Source: Candidatus Peribacter sp. (GTDB lineage Bacteria > Patescibacteriota > Gracilibacteria > Peribacterales > Peribacteraceae). Taken from it: a stretch of DNA of 32,622 bases. A program made the position numbers and the translations under genes. The stretch spans positions 1-32,622 of the forward strand of contig JABIBA010000005.1 in NCBI GenBank assembly GCA_018652955.1, read 5' to 3'. Below, piece after piece: positions 7,900-14,776 of this stretch. How positions within the stretch are numbered: the first letter of the stretch is position 1; each line of letters starts with the position of its first letter. The notes beneath the pieces are model-generated. The model saw only the letters and a list, made by a program, of their open reading frames with translations, was not told the DNA's origin and made no database searches.

Positions 7900-8055
7900 T
7901 TGAAAGTTCGTGCATCCGTAAAACCAATTGCAAAAGGTGATCGCCTCGTGATCCGCCGTGCAGGTGTGCGTATCAAGAAAGGAAAGATCAAAGGAGGTAA
8001 AAAAGTACGACGTATTGTTTCTTCTATTCCTCGTAACAAACAGCGACAGGGTTAA
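7900..8055 (+). CDS. rpmJ: 50S ribosomal protein L36, expanded cysteine-free form
   Basis: 51 residues starting at TTG (7900). The ends are typical: MKVRASVKPI at the N-terminus and PRNKQRQG at the C-terminus. The middle is not. The four zinc ligands of standard L36 (C..C...C....H) are absent, and the protein has about 14 extra basic residues (GVRIKKGKIKGGKKVRRIV) against the usual 37-38. It is therefore a zinc-independent, enlarged L36, which in the ribosome sits near the L11-stalk base and H91/H97 of 23S rRNA. Order infA-rpmJ-rpsM is conserved, which supports the call. Confidence 0.9.
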   Translation: MKVRASVKPIAKGDRLVIRRAGVRIKKGKIKGGKKVRRIVSSIPRNKQRQG

Positions 8056-8069
8056 TCCCACCTCTTATC

Positions 8070-8450
8070 ATGCCACGTATAGCAGGAGTTCAACTACCGG
8101 GTAATAAACGATCAGAAATTGCTCTGACGTATATCAAGGGTATTGGACGCTCAATGTCACTCTCCATTCTTAGAGAATTAAAGATTGATATTAATAAGAA
8201 GGCAGATGACCTTACAGAGGACGAGCAAGGAAAGCTTCGTACACGTATCGAAAGTGAGCTCGTAGAAGGTGAGCTTACGCGTAAAGTTTCAATGGATATC
8301 AAACGTCTACAGGACATCGGAACATGGCGTGGTTTCCGCCACCGTCGTAAACTCCCTGTTCGTGGACAGACTTCCCGTCGTAACGCCCGCACCAAGCGTG
8401 GTAAGAAGAAGACTGGAGGATCTGGACGTACTTCCCTTTCTAAGACCTAA
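8070..8450 (+). CDS. rpsM: 30S ribosomal protein S13
   Basis: 126 residues. Family signatures are MPRIAGVQLPGNKRSEIALTY, YIKGIGRSMSL (helix-two-turn-helix), and the C-terminal GTWRGFRHRRKLPVRGQ-TSRRNART-KRGKKK tail that reaches into the decoding region. S13 lies in the 30S head and forms inter-subunit bridges with L5 and 23S rRNA. It lies 14 nt after rpmJ and 2 nt before rpsK. No Shine-Dalgarno; the preceding sequence is a pyrimidine-rich CCCACCTCTTATC. Confidence 0.97.
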   Translation: MPRIAGVQLPGNKRSEIALTYIKGIGRSMSLSILRELKIDINKKADDLTEDEQGKLRTRIESELVEGELTRKVSMDIKRLQDIGTWRGFRHRRKLPVRGQTSRRNARTKRGKKKTGGSGRTSLSKT

Positions 8451-8452
8451 AC

Positions 8453-8851
8453 ATGGCTGAAGCAAAAGCTAAACCAAAGGCAAAGAAGAAGAAGATTAAG
8501 AGAACTGTTCCTAAAGCTCGCGTGTGCATTCACGCTGGTGAAAACAACACAATTGTTAGCTTTACAGACTTTGAAGGAAACAAGCTTGGAGGAAGTTCTT
8601 CTGGAGCTTGTGGCTTTAAAGGAACTCGAAAGTCTACTCCGTATGCCGCTAAAATCGCAGCTGAGGCTGCAGTAGAAGCAGTTGCCGGTTTCAATATTGA
8701 ATCTGTACAAGTTGAAGTAAAAGGCCTCGGGCCCGGACGCGAACAAGCGATCCGTGGTATCCAGGGTGGAGGACTTGATCTTGATGCGATTATTGATAGA
8801 ACACCTGTTCCTCACGGAGGCTGCCGTAAACCTGGACGCCGCCGCGTATAA
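8453..8851 (+). CDS. rpsK: 30S ribosomal protein S11
   Basis: 132 residues. A Lys/Ala-rich N-terminal extension (1-20) is followed by the S11 core: ARVCIHAGENNTIVSFTDFEGN, SSSGACGFKGTRKSTPYAA, VEVKGLGPGREQAIRGIQGGG, and the C-terminal DRTPVPHGGCRKPGRRRV. S11 is a 30S platform protein near the 16S rRNA 3' end. Co-transcribed with rpsM and rpsD in the alpha operon order. Confidence 0.97.
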   Translation: MAEAKAKPKAKKKKIKRTVPKARVCIHAGENNTIVSFTDFEGNKLGGSSSGACGFKGTRKSTPYAAKIAAEAAVEAVAGFNIESVQVEVKGLGPGREQAIRGIQGGGLDLDAIIDRTPVPHGGCRKPGRRRV

Positions 8852-8882
8852 CCTTACTATTCCCACTACTTAATTTTTATTC

Positions 8883-9500
8883 ATGAAATTTACTGGACCT
8901 AAAGCAAAGCGCTGTCGTCGACATGGAGTCAATATCTTTGGCTCTGATAAGTACGACAAAATCCTACAACGAAAGCCATACGGACCAGGTAAGGGACCGC
9001 GTACTCGTGGTAAGCGTCCTAGTGAATATGGAAAGCAGCTGCTCGAAAAGCAGAAGGCGCGTGACATGTTCGGTGTTTCCGAGCGCCAATTCCACCGTCT
9101 CTACAAAACTGCAGCTTCTTCTCAGGAGCAAACAGGTGACGAACTTCTAAAGCTATTAGAACGTCGTCTTGATAATGCTATTTACCGTGCTGGATTTGCA
9201 CTTACGAGGTTCCAATCTCGTCAGTTCTCTAGCCACGGACTCTTTACCGTTAATGGTGTACGTGTCACATCTCCTTCATTCCGCTTGAAGGAAGGTGACG
9301 TGGTGGAGATTCGGCCAAAGAGCAAAAACTCGTCTGTATTTTCTCCAATAGTGGAGGCGCATGAGAAATATATGCCGCCTTCATGGCTAAAGGTAGATGC
9401 CGGAAACCTCAAGTTTGAGGTAACGGGACTCCCTGGAGCCGATGACTTTGAGCAGGCTATCGACGTCCGCCAAGTCATTGAATATTACTCACGTCGATAA
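8883..9500 (+). CDS. rpsD: 30S ribosomal protein S4
   Basis: 205 residues, normal length. It begins MKFTGPKAKRCRRHGVNIFG without the four N-terminal zinc cysteines, so it is the C-minus type. The S4 RNA-binding domain lies at about 94-160 (LLKLLERRLDNAIYRAGFAL, then SHGLFTVNGVRVTSPSFRLK). S4 nucleates 30S assembly at the five-way junction of 16S rRNA. In many bacteria it represses the alpha operon, but no pseudoknot operator is obvious here. The 31-nt gap before it is T-rich. Confidence 0.97.
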   Translation: MKFTGPKAKRCRRHGVNIFGSDKYDKILQRKPYGPGKGPRTRGKRPSEYGKQLLEKQKARDMFGVSERQFHRLYKTAASSQEQTGDELLKLLERRLDNAIYRAGFALTRFQSRQFSSHGLFTVNGVRVTSPSFRLKEGDVVEIRPKSKNSSVFSPIVEAHEKYMPPSWLKVDAGNLKFEVTGLPGADDFEQAIDVRQVIEYYSRR

Positions 9501-9524
9501 TCTCTCAACCTTCCCTTCTCTCTT

Positions 9525-10520
9525 ATGCACATCATTCAGGAAGAAATCGGCCTCCCAATCTTCTCCGCTCAAACCGGTGGAGGATCCGGTGACGATTCCC
9601 ACAAGGTCTTTACAATTGGACCCCTTCCTCCTGGGTTTGGTATGACGCTTGGTAATGCAATGCGTCGTGTACTCCTTTCTAGCCTTCCAGGCGCAGCGGT
9701 AACATCCATGCGTATGAAGGGTGTATCCCACGAGTACAGCACTGTAAAAGGTGTTCTCGAATCCGGTATCGATATCGCTCTTAACCTAAAGAGCCTTAAA
9801 CTTCGTAAGTTTAACAAAGACTCTGAAGTCATTACTCTTAAGGGTAAAGGACCTGGAACACTTACTGCGAAGGATCTACAAGTTTCTTCTGATATTGAAG
9901 TACTCGATCCATCACACGAGATTCTTACTCTAGAAAAAGCTGGTGAAGTAGATATCAGCATCACTGTAGAAAAAGGCGTTGGATACAGCCCAGCTGCAGA
10001 TCGTAACAAAAAGAGTAACGAACCAGGGCTTATTCACGTAGATGCAATTTACAGCCCAGTTACCAAAGTACAGTTTGAGGTAGAAGCTGCCCGTGTTGGA
10101 CAGCGAACAGACCTCGAAAAGCTTAGCCTCGACGTTACAACAAATGGTTCTCTTACAGCCGAAGAGGCTGTACAGTTCGCTTCTCAGCTCCTTAAGAGTT
10201 ACTTCGAATACTTCGGAAGCTCTGAGAAGGTTGTAGAAAGCGACTTCATTGCTGACTTCTCTCGTGCAGGTGCACAGGTTTCAGAAGAAGGCGAAGCAGC
10301 TCCTGTAAAAGAGAGCTACACACCTATCGAAATCCTCAACTTCTCTCCGAGAACTCTTAACGCTCTGATTAACGCAGGTGTTGGTTCTATCGAGCAGCTT
10401 ACAAAGTGTAGCGTTGCAGGATTAAGTAACTTCCGTGGATTCGGAGCTAAGGCTCTCGATGAAGTAAATGATACGCTTGCAGAACGTGGTTTAGCCCTTT
10501 CCGCAGACGACGAAAAGTAG
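9525..10520 (+). CDS. rpoA: RNA polymerase alpha subunit
   Basis: 331 residues. The N-terminal domain (1-235) has GPLPPGFGMTLGNAMRRVLLSS, the dimerisation and beta-contact surface, and VDAIYSPVTKVQFEVEAARV. After an acidic linker, the C-terminal domain (about 265-325) shows PIEILNFSPRTLNALINAGV and LSNFRGFGAKALDEV, the helix-hairpin-helix that binds UP elements and activators. It assembles the core polymerase. The gene lies between rpsD and rplQ as usual. Confidence 0.97.
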   Translation: MHIIQEEIGLPIFSAQTGGGSGDDSHKVFTIGPLPPGFGMTLGNAMRRVLLSSLPGAAVTSMRMKGVSHEYSTVKGVLESGIDIALNLKSLKLRKFNKDSEVITLKGKGPGTLTAKDLQVSSDIEVLDPSHEILTLEKAGEVDISITVEKGVGYSPAADRNKKSNEPGLIHVDAIYSPVTKVQFEVEAARVGQRTDLEKLSLDVTTNGSLTAEEAVQFASQLLKSYFEYFGSSEKVVESDFIADFSRAGAQVSEEGEAAPVKESYTPIEILNFSPRTLNALINAGVGSIEQLTKCSVAGLSNFRGFGAKALDEVNDTLAERGLALSADDEK

Positions 10521-10538
10521 TAGGATCTCCCACTCATT

Positions 10539-10979
10539 ATGCGACACCGCAAATCTAGAAACCGGCTAAAGCAAAAACCTGGTCACGCCAGAATGGTGAA
10601 GAGAAATCTCCTAACTTCACTCCTGCTCTACGAGAACGTTCGTACAACGAAGAAGCGTGCTGCAGTTATTGCTCCTCAAGTAGATAAGATCATCAACTAC
10701 GCTAAAACGCACAAGCCTCATGTTGCTATCCGTTACATCAACAAGACCGTAACTGATAAGAATGCGAGCAAGAAGATCATGGAGGTGTTCATTAAGAGAT
10801 ACGCAAAGAAAAGCAGCGGACTCACACGCACAAAAGCTGCTGGATTCCGTGTAGGAGATGGTGCATCTGTTGTTGATATCAGCCTTGTAGAAGGTGCAAC
10901 TGTTGCCGCTCCAGCTAAAGAAGCAAAGAAAGAAGCACCAAAGAAGAAGCCTACTCCCGCTAAAACCCCAGCTAAATAA
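10539..10979 (+). CDS. rplQ: 50S ribosomal protein L17
   Basis: 146 residues. The first 110 match L17 (MRHRKSRNRLKQKPGHARMV, KRNLLTSLLLYENVRTTKKRAA, then the VFIKRYAKKSSGLTR region). A C-terminal extension of about 35 residues ends in a Lys/Pro/Ala-rich tail (KKKPTPAKTPAK), probably disordered and rRNA-binding. L17 sits near the exit tunnel. Its stop codon TAA shares one base with the rplM start (TAATG), so translation is likely coupled. Confidence 0.95.
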   Translation: MRHRKSRNRLKQKPGHARMVKRNLLTSLLLYENVRTTKKRAAVIAPQVDKIINYAKTHKPHVAIRYINKTVTDKNASKKIMEVFIKRYAKKSSGLTRTKAAGFRVGDGASVVDISLVEGATVAAPAKEAKKEAPKKKPTPAKTPAK

Positions 10980-11407
10980 TGAAAACTACTACGCTAAAAC
11001 CGGCAGATCCACAGTGGATCATTATCGATGCCGAAGGTCAGAACCTTGGTCGCATGTCGACACAAATTGCCTCAGCGCTTCGTGGAAAGAACAAGCCTAC
11101 ATTTAGCCCACATCAGTTGTGTGGAGATCACGTTATCGTGATCAATGCAGAGAAGCTCTTCTTCCACCCTACAAAGCACCGCCGAAAGGTTTACGTAACG
11201 CACTCTGGATACTTGGGTCACCTAAAGACAAAGTCACTTCAGGAGATGATGGACAAGAAGCCAACACAGATTATTGAAAAAGCTGTGAAGGGAATGCTTC
11301 CTAAAAACCGCCTATCCCGTCAGATGCTTAAGCGTCTACATGTTTACACAGGAACAGAGCACAAGCACGAAGCTCAACAGCCTAAAGCCCTTACTTCAGC
11401 TAAATAA
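10979..11407 (+). CDS. rplM: 50S ribosomal protein L13
   Basis: 142 residues. Family segments are WIIIDAEGQNLGRMSTQIAS, the LCGDHVIVINAEKLF strand, YVTHSGYLGHLKTKSL, and AVKGMLPKNRLSRQMLKRLHVY. L13 is an early-assembly large-subunit protein. The ATG overlaps the rplQ stop by one base. rplM-rpsI normally form their own operon; here they are joined directly behind rplQ, as in several Gram-positive and CPR lineages. Confidence 0.96.
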   Translation: MKTTTLKPADPQWIIIDAEGQNLGRMSTQIASALRGKNKPTFSPHQLCGDHVIVINAEKLFFHPTKHRRKVYVTHSGYLGHLKTKSLQEMMDKKPTQIIEKAVKGMLPKNRLSRQMLKRLHVYTGTEHKHEAQQPKALTSAK

Positions 11408-11409
11408 TT

Positions 11410-11817
11410 ATGACAGCCGCTACTAAATCTCAGTACTTCTACTCTGCAGGAAAGCGCAAGACTGCTATCGCACGCGTAAAGCTATTCGATGGTGGAAAAG
11501 GAGATGTTACGATCAATGGACTTCCAATTCGTGACTACTTCCCTACATTCGTACACACAGAGAATGCTCTTGCACCTTTGCGTATTACGGATCTTGCAAA
11601 GAAGTACAACGTAGAGATCCAAGTAAAGGGTGGTGGAAAAGCTGCACAAAGTGACGCTGCTCGTCATGGAATCAGCAGGTGTCTTCTTCTTGTCGATCCA
11701 GAACTTCGTCCAACGCTTAAGCGCGAAGGATTCCTTCGTCGTGATGCTCGTATCAAAGAGCGAAAGAAGCCAGGACTCAAGGGAGCTCGAAGAGCGCCTC
11801 AGTTCTCAAAGCGATAG
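11410..11817 (+). CDS. rpsI: 30S ribosomal protein S9
   Basis: 135 residues. It opens with QYFYSAGKRKTAIARVKLF, continues with VKGGGKAAQSDAARHGISRCLL, and ends in the basic RRDARIKERKKPGLKGARRA-PQFSKR tail that contacts P-site tRNA. It lies 2 nt after rplM. The gene converges on the unknown minus-strand gene with only 7 nt between stops and no recognisable terminator. Confidence 0.97.
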   Translation: MTAATKSQYFYSAGKRKTAIARVKLFDGGKGDVTINGLPIRDYFPTFVHTENALAPLRITDLAKKYNVEIQVKGGGKAAQSDAARHGISRCLLLVDPELRPTLKREGFLRRDARIKERKKPGLKGARRAPQFSKR

Positions 11818-11824
11818 TTCAGTT

Positions 11825-12205
11825 TTACGCTGCTTGCTTATCTTCTTTAAGGTTGATTCCCATCTTTACGTAGAAGAGGGAAACACCTTCTTCGGTATCC
11901 AAGATAAACTTCGCATCAATCGTAGAGAGCTGCAAAATCGTCTGACACATCTTAAGAAGCATCTTTGGTGGGATTCCAATACCTGCATTCATGCATGTAG
12001 CACAAAGGCCAGCTGCATCTTTTGCGCGGAGGAATGAATCTCCAGTTTCCACAATAACACCACGAAGCTCCTGTTGCACAGTAAGGATATAGTGCTCTAT
12101 GTAGGGCTCAAGGCTTTCTACAGGCATACCTTTTAGCTCTGGCAGAACCTCGAGGATATCGAGATCTGAATGAATAGCGTGGGCGATACAGGCATCAATG
12201 GACAT
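11825..12205 (-). CDS. Unknown 126-aa cytoplasmic protein
   Basis: 126 residues, no recognised family, no signal peptide or membrane segment. It is mostly helical and mildly acidic, with a Cys pair in AAGLCATCMNAGIGIPPKML, another Cys in LKMCQTILQLS, and a C-terminal beta-like segment (IDAKFILDTEEGVSLFYVKM). The ORF is supported by a clear upstream promoter on the same strand and by tight convergence with rpsI (7 nt). With no terminator between them, opposing transcripts probably overlap. Function unknown. Confidence 0.75.
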   Translation of the reverse strand: MSIDACIAHAIHSDLDILEVLPELKGMPVESLEPYIEHYILTVQQELRGVIVETGDSFLRAKDAAGLCATCMNAGIGIPPKMLLKMCQTILQLSTIDAKFILDTEEGVSLFYVKMGINLKEDKQAA

Positions 12206-12240
12206 TTTGTTTGTGTGGGTTTTTTTAAAGTTTTCATATT

Positions 12241-12269
12241 AGTATAGCAAAAATACCGTTTCTTTGGAA
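12241..12269 (-). promoter_or_regulatory. Promoter of the 126-aa gene
   Basis: On the minus strand: TTCCAA, 17-nt spacer, TATACT (plus-strand 12241-12246). The ATG lies 35 nt downstream, so a leader of about 28 nt is expected. The -35 is weak. Confidence 0.5.
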
Positions 12270-12294
12270 GGGTCTTATTTAGAGGAGAAATACC

Positions 12295-12322
12295 TTGTAG
12301 CTTACAAATAGCGTGGTAGGAT
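12295..12322 (+). promoter_or_regulatory. Promoter of the basic secreted protein gene
   Basis: TTGTAG (12295-12300), 16-nt spacer, TAGGAT (12317-12322). The ATG at 12354 lies 31 nt downstream. The same TAGGAT -10 recurs before the Crp/Fnr gene. Confidence 0.5.
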
Positions 12323-12353
12323 TGCTCTCCAATTGGATTTACCCACTTTTTCT

Positions 12354-12770
12354 ATGAAAATATTATCTCTATTTATAGCTCTCAGCATCTTCGCTCCTGT
12401 AGCAGTACAAGCAGAAGAACTGTCAGAGTCACCACAGTTTCGATACCGAGCACACCGAACACGTGCTATTTCACGACCATCACACCGTTCTGTAGAACGT
12501 AACACTCGTGCATACCGTAGAGGTATGGCTGCTCACCGTCGTGGATTTATCACTGATCTTCAGAGGATTGAAGAGACACGTGACGCAATTCGATCTGAAT
12601 ACCGACGTGGAGAATCTCCTGCATTCGTTATAGATAAGCAGGGATTTGTTCCTTTTCACACATACAGGTTCCGCCGAAGCGTACGTCAGTTCCACTGGAA
12701 TTCTCTTTACCAGGAGCTTCCAGATGCAGATCTTGGACAAGGACACGGAGCAGATGAGACTCAGGAATAA
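12354..12770 (+). CDS. Small Arg-rich secreted protein
   Basis: 138 residues from ATG 12354. The start is chosen because MKILSLFIALSIFAPVAVQA is a typical Sec signal peptide; an ATG 21 nt upstream would put seven residues before it. The mature part is very basic in its first two thirds (RYRAHRTRAISRPSHRSVER, RAYRRGMAAHRRGF), then FVIDKQGFVPFHTYRFRRSV, and ends acidic. No family recognised. A basic exported protein could bind cell-wall polymer, envelope anions or DNA; this is inference. A strong terminator follows 28 nt after the stop, so it is probably a monocistronic unit. Confidence 0.75.
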   Translation: MKILSLFIALSIFAPVAVQAEELSESPQFRYRAHRTRAISRPSHRSVERNTRAYRRGMAAHRRGFITDLQRIEETRDAIRSEYRRGESPAFVIDKQGFVPFHTYRFRRSVRQFHWNSLYQELPDADLGQGHGADETQE

Positions 12771-12797
12771 TCAAAATAGTAATAAATTTCACATCTT

Positions 12798-12826
12798 AGA
12801 GACGTACAGGGGTACGTCTCTTTTTT
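12798..12826 (+). terminator. Rho-independent terminator
   Basis: A perfect 10-bp stem AGAGACGTAC / GTACGTCTCT with loop AGGG is followed by a T run. It ends the basic secreted protein gene and directly abuts the promoter of the Crp/Fnr gene. Confidence 0.93.
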
Positions 12827-12829
12827 GTG

Positions 12830-12838
12830 TGATAGGAT
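12830..12838 (+). promoter_or_regulatory. Extended -10 promoter of the Crp/Fnr gene
   Basis: TG-A-TAGGAT, ending 7 nt before the preferred ATG at 12846. This is leaderless geometry and supports that ATG over the ones at 12825 and 12837, which lie upstream of or within the -10. Confidence 0.6.
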
Positions 12839-12845
12839 GGAGACT

Positions 12846-13535
12846 ATGTCTCGTCCTCCTCTCTGGTACCTCAAGAATGTAGAGCTCTTTAAGGGGCTTT
12901 CTGATGAAGATATGATGGAGCTTCTCCAGGGGCTTTTGCATAGCCATCATGAGAATAAGCAATTTCTCTATACACCAGAGGATAGTGTTGAGAATGTCTT
13001 TATCCTGAAGGAAGGGGAGGTAACCCTTTATAAAGCAGTAGACGGAAAGAAGATCATTCTGGATGTATTAAAGCCAGGTGCCGTATTTGGAAATATCGGG
13101 TTTAACCCTGACACTGGCGAAAATCACTTCGCTGAGGTTACTCAGAAGGCATATATTTGCACGTTGCCACACGATTTCTTCCTACAGATCATTCAGAAAC
13201 GGCCTGATATAGCACTCCAAGCCCTCAAGGTGCTTTCTAAAAGAGTTTCCCAGTATGAGATGCAGATTCGAACCTTAAGCGCTCTACAGGCCAGAGATAG
13301 GATTCTTGCTACTATTCATCTTCTTAATGAGAAGGAAGATAGCAGTATCCTTCCACCTATCTTGCGTACAAATACCAAAATTACCCATGAACGACTGGGA
13401 AATATGACAGGACTCACTAGAGAGACTGTTACCAAACAATTAGCAGAGCTTGAAAAAGAAGAGCTCCTGTATAGCGAAAAAAAGCATATTCGCCTCACAG
13501 AGGCTGGCCTCAAAGCGGTCATGGATATTGTGTAG
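12846..13535 (+). CDS. Crp/Fnr-family transcription regulator
   Basis: 229 residues from ATG 12846. The N-terminal cupin-like cNMP-binding fold (about 8-125) starts LKNVELFKGLSDEDMMELL and contains FILKEGEVTLYK and LKPGAVFGNIGF. A long dimerisation helix (about 125-155) leads to a winged helix (about 170-229) with ITHERLGNMTGLTRETVTKQ as recognition unit. The usual phosphate-binding Arg-Ser/Thr of cAMP receptors is not visible in the segment after GNIGF, and there is no FNR-type Cys cluster, so the ligand is unknown. It stands between a terminator and dprA. Targets cannot be read from sequence alone. Confidence 0.88.
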   Translation: MSRPPLWYLKNVELFKGLSDEDMMELLQGLLHSHHENKQFLYTPEDSVENVFILKEGEVTLYKAVDGKKIILDVLKPGAVFGNIGFNPDTGENHFAEVTQKAYICTLPHDFFLQIIQKRPDIALQALKVLSKRVSQYEMQIRTLSALQARDRILATIHLLNEKEDSSILPPILRTNTKITHERLGNMTGLTRETVTKQLAELEKEELLYSEKKHIRLTEAGLKAVMDIV

Positions 13536-13644
13536 TCACTGCAGTTCTTCGGTCTTGCAGAACTATTTTCTTGGCTAATGGTAGCGGTAAAACTTTTATA
13601 TGTACTGCATGAATGTCAGTTGGATATTCGCAAATGCATTACTC

Positions 13645-13653
13645 TGATACACT
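13645..13653 (+). promoter_or_regulatory. Extended -10 promoter of dprA
   Basis: TG-A-TACACT ends 8 nt before ATG 13662, supporting that start and a leaderless transcript. Confidence 0.5.
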
Positions 13654-13661
13654 CATATCCC

Positions 13662-14747
13662 ATGCAAAAAGAAACCGCCCTTATATTCTCTTGGCTCAAT
13701 GTGCTTACAAAAAAGCGCTACGATGCACTGATAGAAAAGTTTAGTTCGATCGACGAAGCGTTACAGCATATCGATCCAGAGCTTCTTAAGAGTCTCGGTT
13801 GCAAAGAAGAAACAGTATTTAGAGCACTAAACAGAATGGATGAATGCGATCCAGAGAGTTACCTCGCAGAACTTACTAAACGCGGTATCTCACTAATTTC
13901 AATAGAAGATCCGCAGTACCCAGCGAGGCTTAAGCAGATCGCTGACCCTCCAGTTTTCCTCTACTACAAGGGCTCTTTAGAGATTTTAAATGAGCCGACA
14001 ATTGCCTGTGTAGGCAAACGCGAAATGAGTACATACGGTCAGCGCGTTACCGATATGTTCGTTCCGGTGTTTATCAAAGCAGGGATGGTCACAGTTAGTG
14101 GTCTTGCTGCAGGTATTGATGCAGCGGTTGCAAAAGAGAGCATTAGAGCAAACGGAAAAACCGTTGCGGTAGTTGGTCATGGCCTTGCGGATATCTATCC
14201 ATCTGCAAACAAGCCTCTTGCAAAAGAGATCATAGAACAAGGCGGACTTATTCTCAGTGAGTTTCCACTCGACCATCCGGCAGATAAATTTACCTTCCCT
14301 GCACGCAATAGAATTATTGCTGGTCTCTCTCTTGGTACCGTAGTCTTAGAAGCTGGAGAGGGAAGTGGAGCGTGTATTACAGCAGATCTTGCACTCGACT
14401 ATGGACGAGAAGTGTTTGCGGTCCCTGGTCAGATTTTTGATGAGCACTACAAAGGATGTCACCAACTCATTGCAAAGGGCCAAGCAAAACTTGTGCAGTC
14501 TCCAGAAGAAGTATTATCAGAAATAGGGATCGTATCGCTCTCTGCAGATGAGCCAACAAAACACTATGACCCAGCAGACGAACAGGAGGAAAGCATTCTC
14601 AATGTTCTTACTACCATGCCGCAGTCCACATCTGACATAGTAGAAAAGGCACAACTAGATACAGCTATCATCAATGCAAAGCTCACCATGCTTGAGTTAA
14701 ATGGAGTTGCAAAGAATGTAGGGAATGGCATGTGGGTTCGACTGTGA
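13662..14747 (+). CDS. dprA: DNA-processing protein DprA
   Basis: 361 residues from ATG 13662 (MQKETALIFSWLN). An upstream in-frame ATG at 13578 would add 28 residues not typical of the family. The N-terminal helical/SAM-like part (1-75) is followed by the Rossmann-like domain: IACVGKREMSTYGQRV, VSGLAAGIDAAVAKESI, PLAKEIIEQGGLILSEFP, FPARNRIIAGLS, GSGACITADLALDYGREVFA-VPGQI. A winged-helix-like C-terminus follows (about 300-361). DprA loads RecA on incoming single-stranded DNA, so it points to natural transformation, often the main competence trace in small CPR genomes. Stop is TGA, whose TG doubles as part of the extended -10 for the next gene. Confidence 0.95.
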   Translation: MQKETALIFSWLNVLTKKRYDALIEKFSSIDEALQHIDPELLKSLGCKEETVFRALNRMDECDPESYLAELTKRGISLISIEDPQYPARLKQIADPPVFLYYKGSLEILNEPTIACVGKREMSTYGQRVTDMFVPVFIKAGMVTVSGLAAGIDAAVAKESIRANGKTVAVVGHGLADIYPSANKPLAKEIIEQGGLILSEFPLDHPADKFTFPARNRIIAGLSLGTVVLEAGEGSGACITADLALDYGREVFAVPGQIFDEHYKGCHQLIAKGQAKLVQSPEEVLSEIGIVSLSADEPTKHYDPADEQEESILNVLTTMPQSTSDIVEKAQLDTAIINAKLTMLELNGVAKNVGNGMWVRL

Positions 14748-14753
14748 TATAGT
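14745..14753 (+). promoter_or_regulatory. Extended -10 promoter of the multi-pass membrane protein gene
   Basis: TG-A-TATAGT overlaps the dprA stop codon. The ATG is 23 nt downstream, leaving a leader of roughly 16 nt. Confidence 0.5.
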
Positions 14754-14776
14754 GGATTCCAATTACCCCTACTATT

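Noticed and set aside
13578-13661. Upstream ATG for dprA giving 28 extra residues
   Set aside because: The extra residues are not typical of DprA, and an extended -10 lies between this ATG and the one at 13662.
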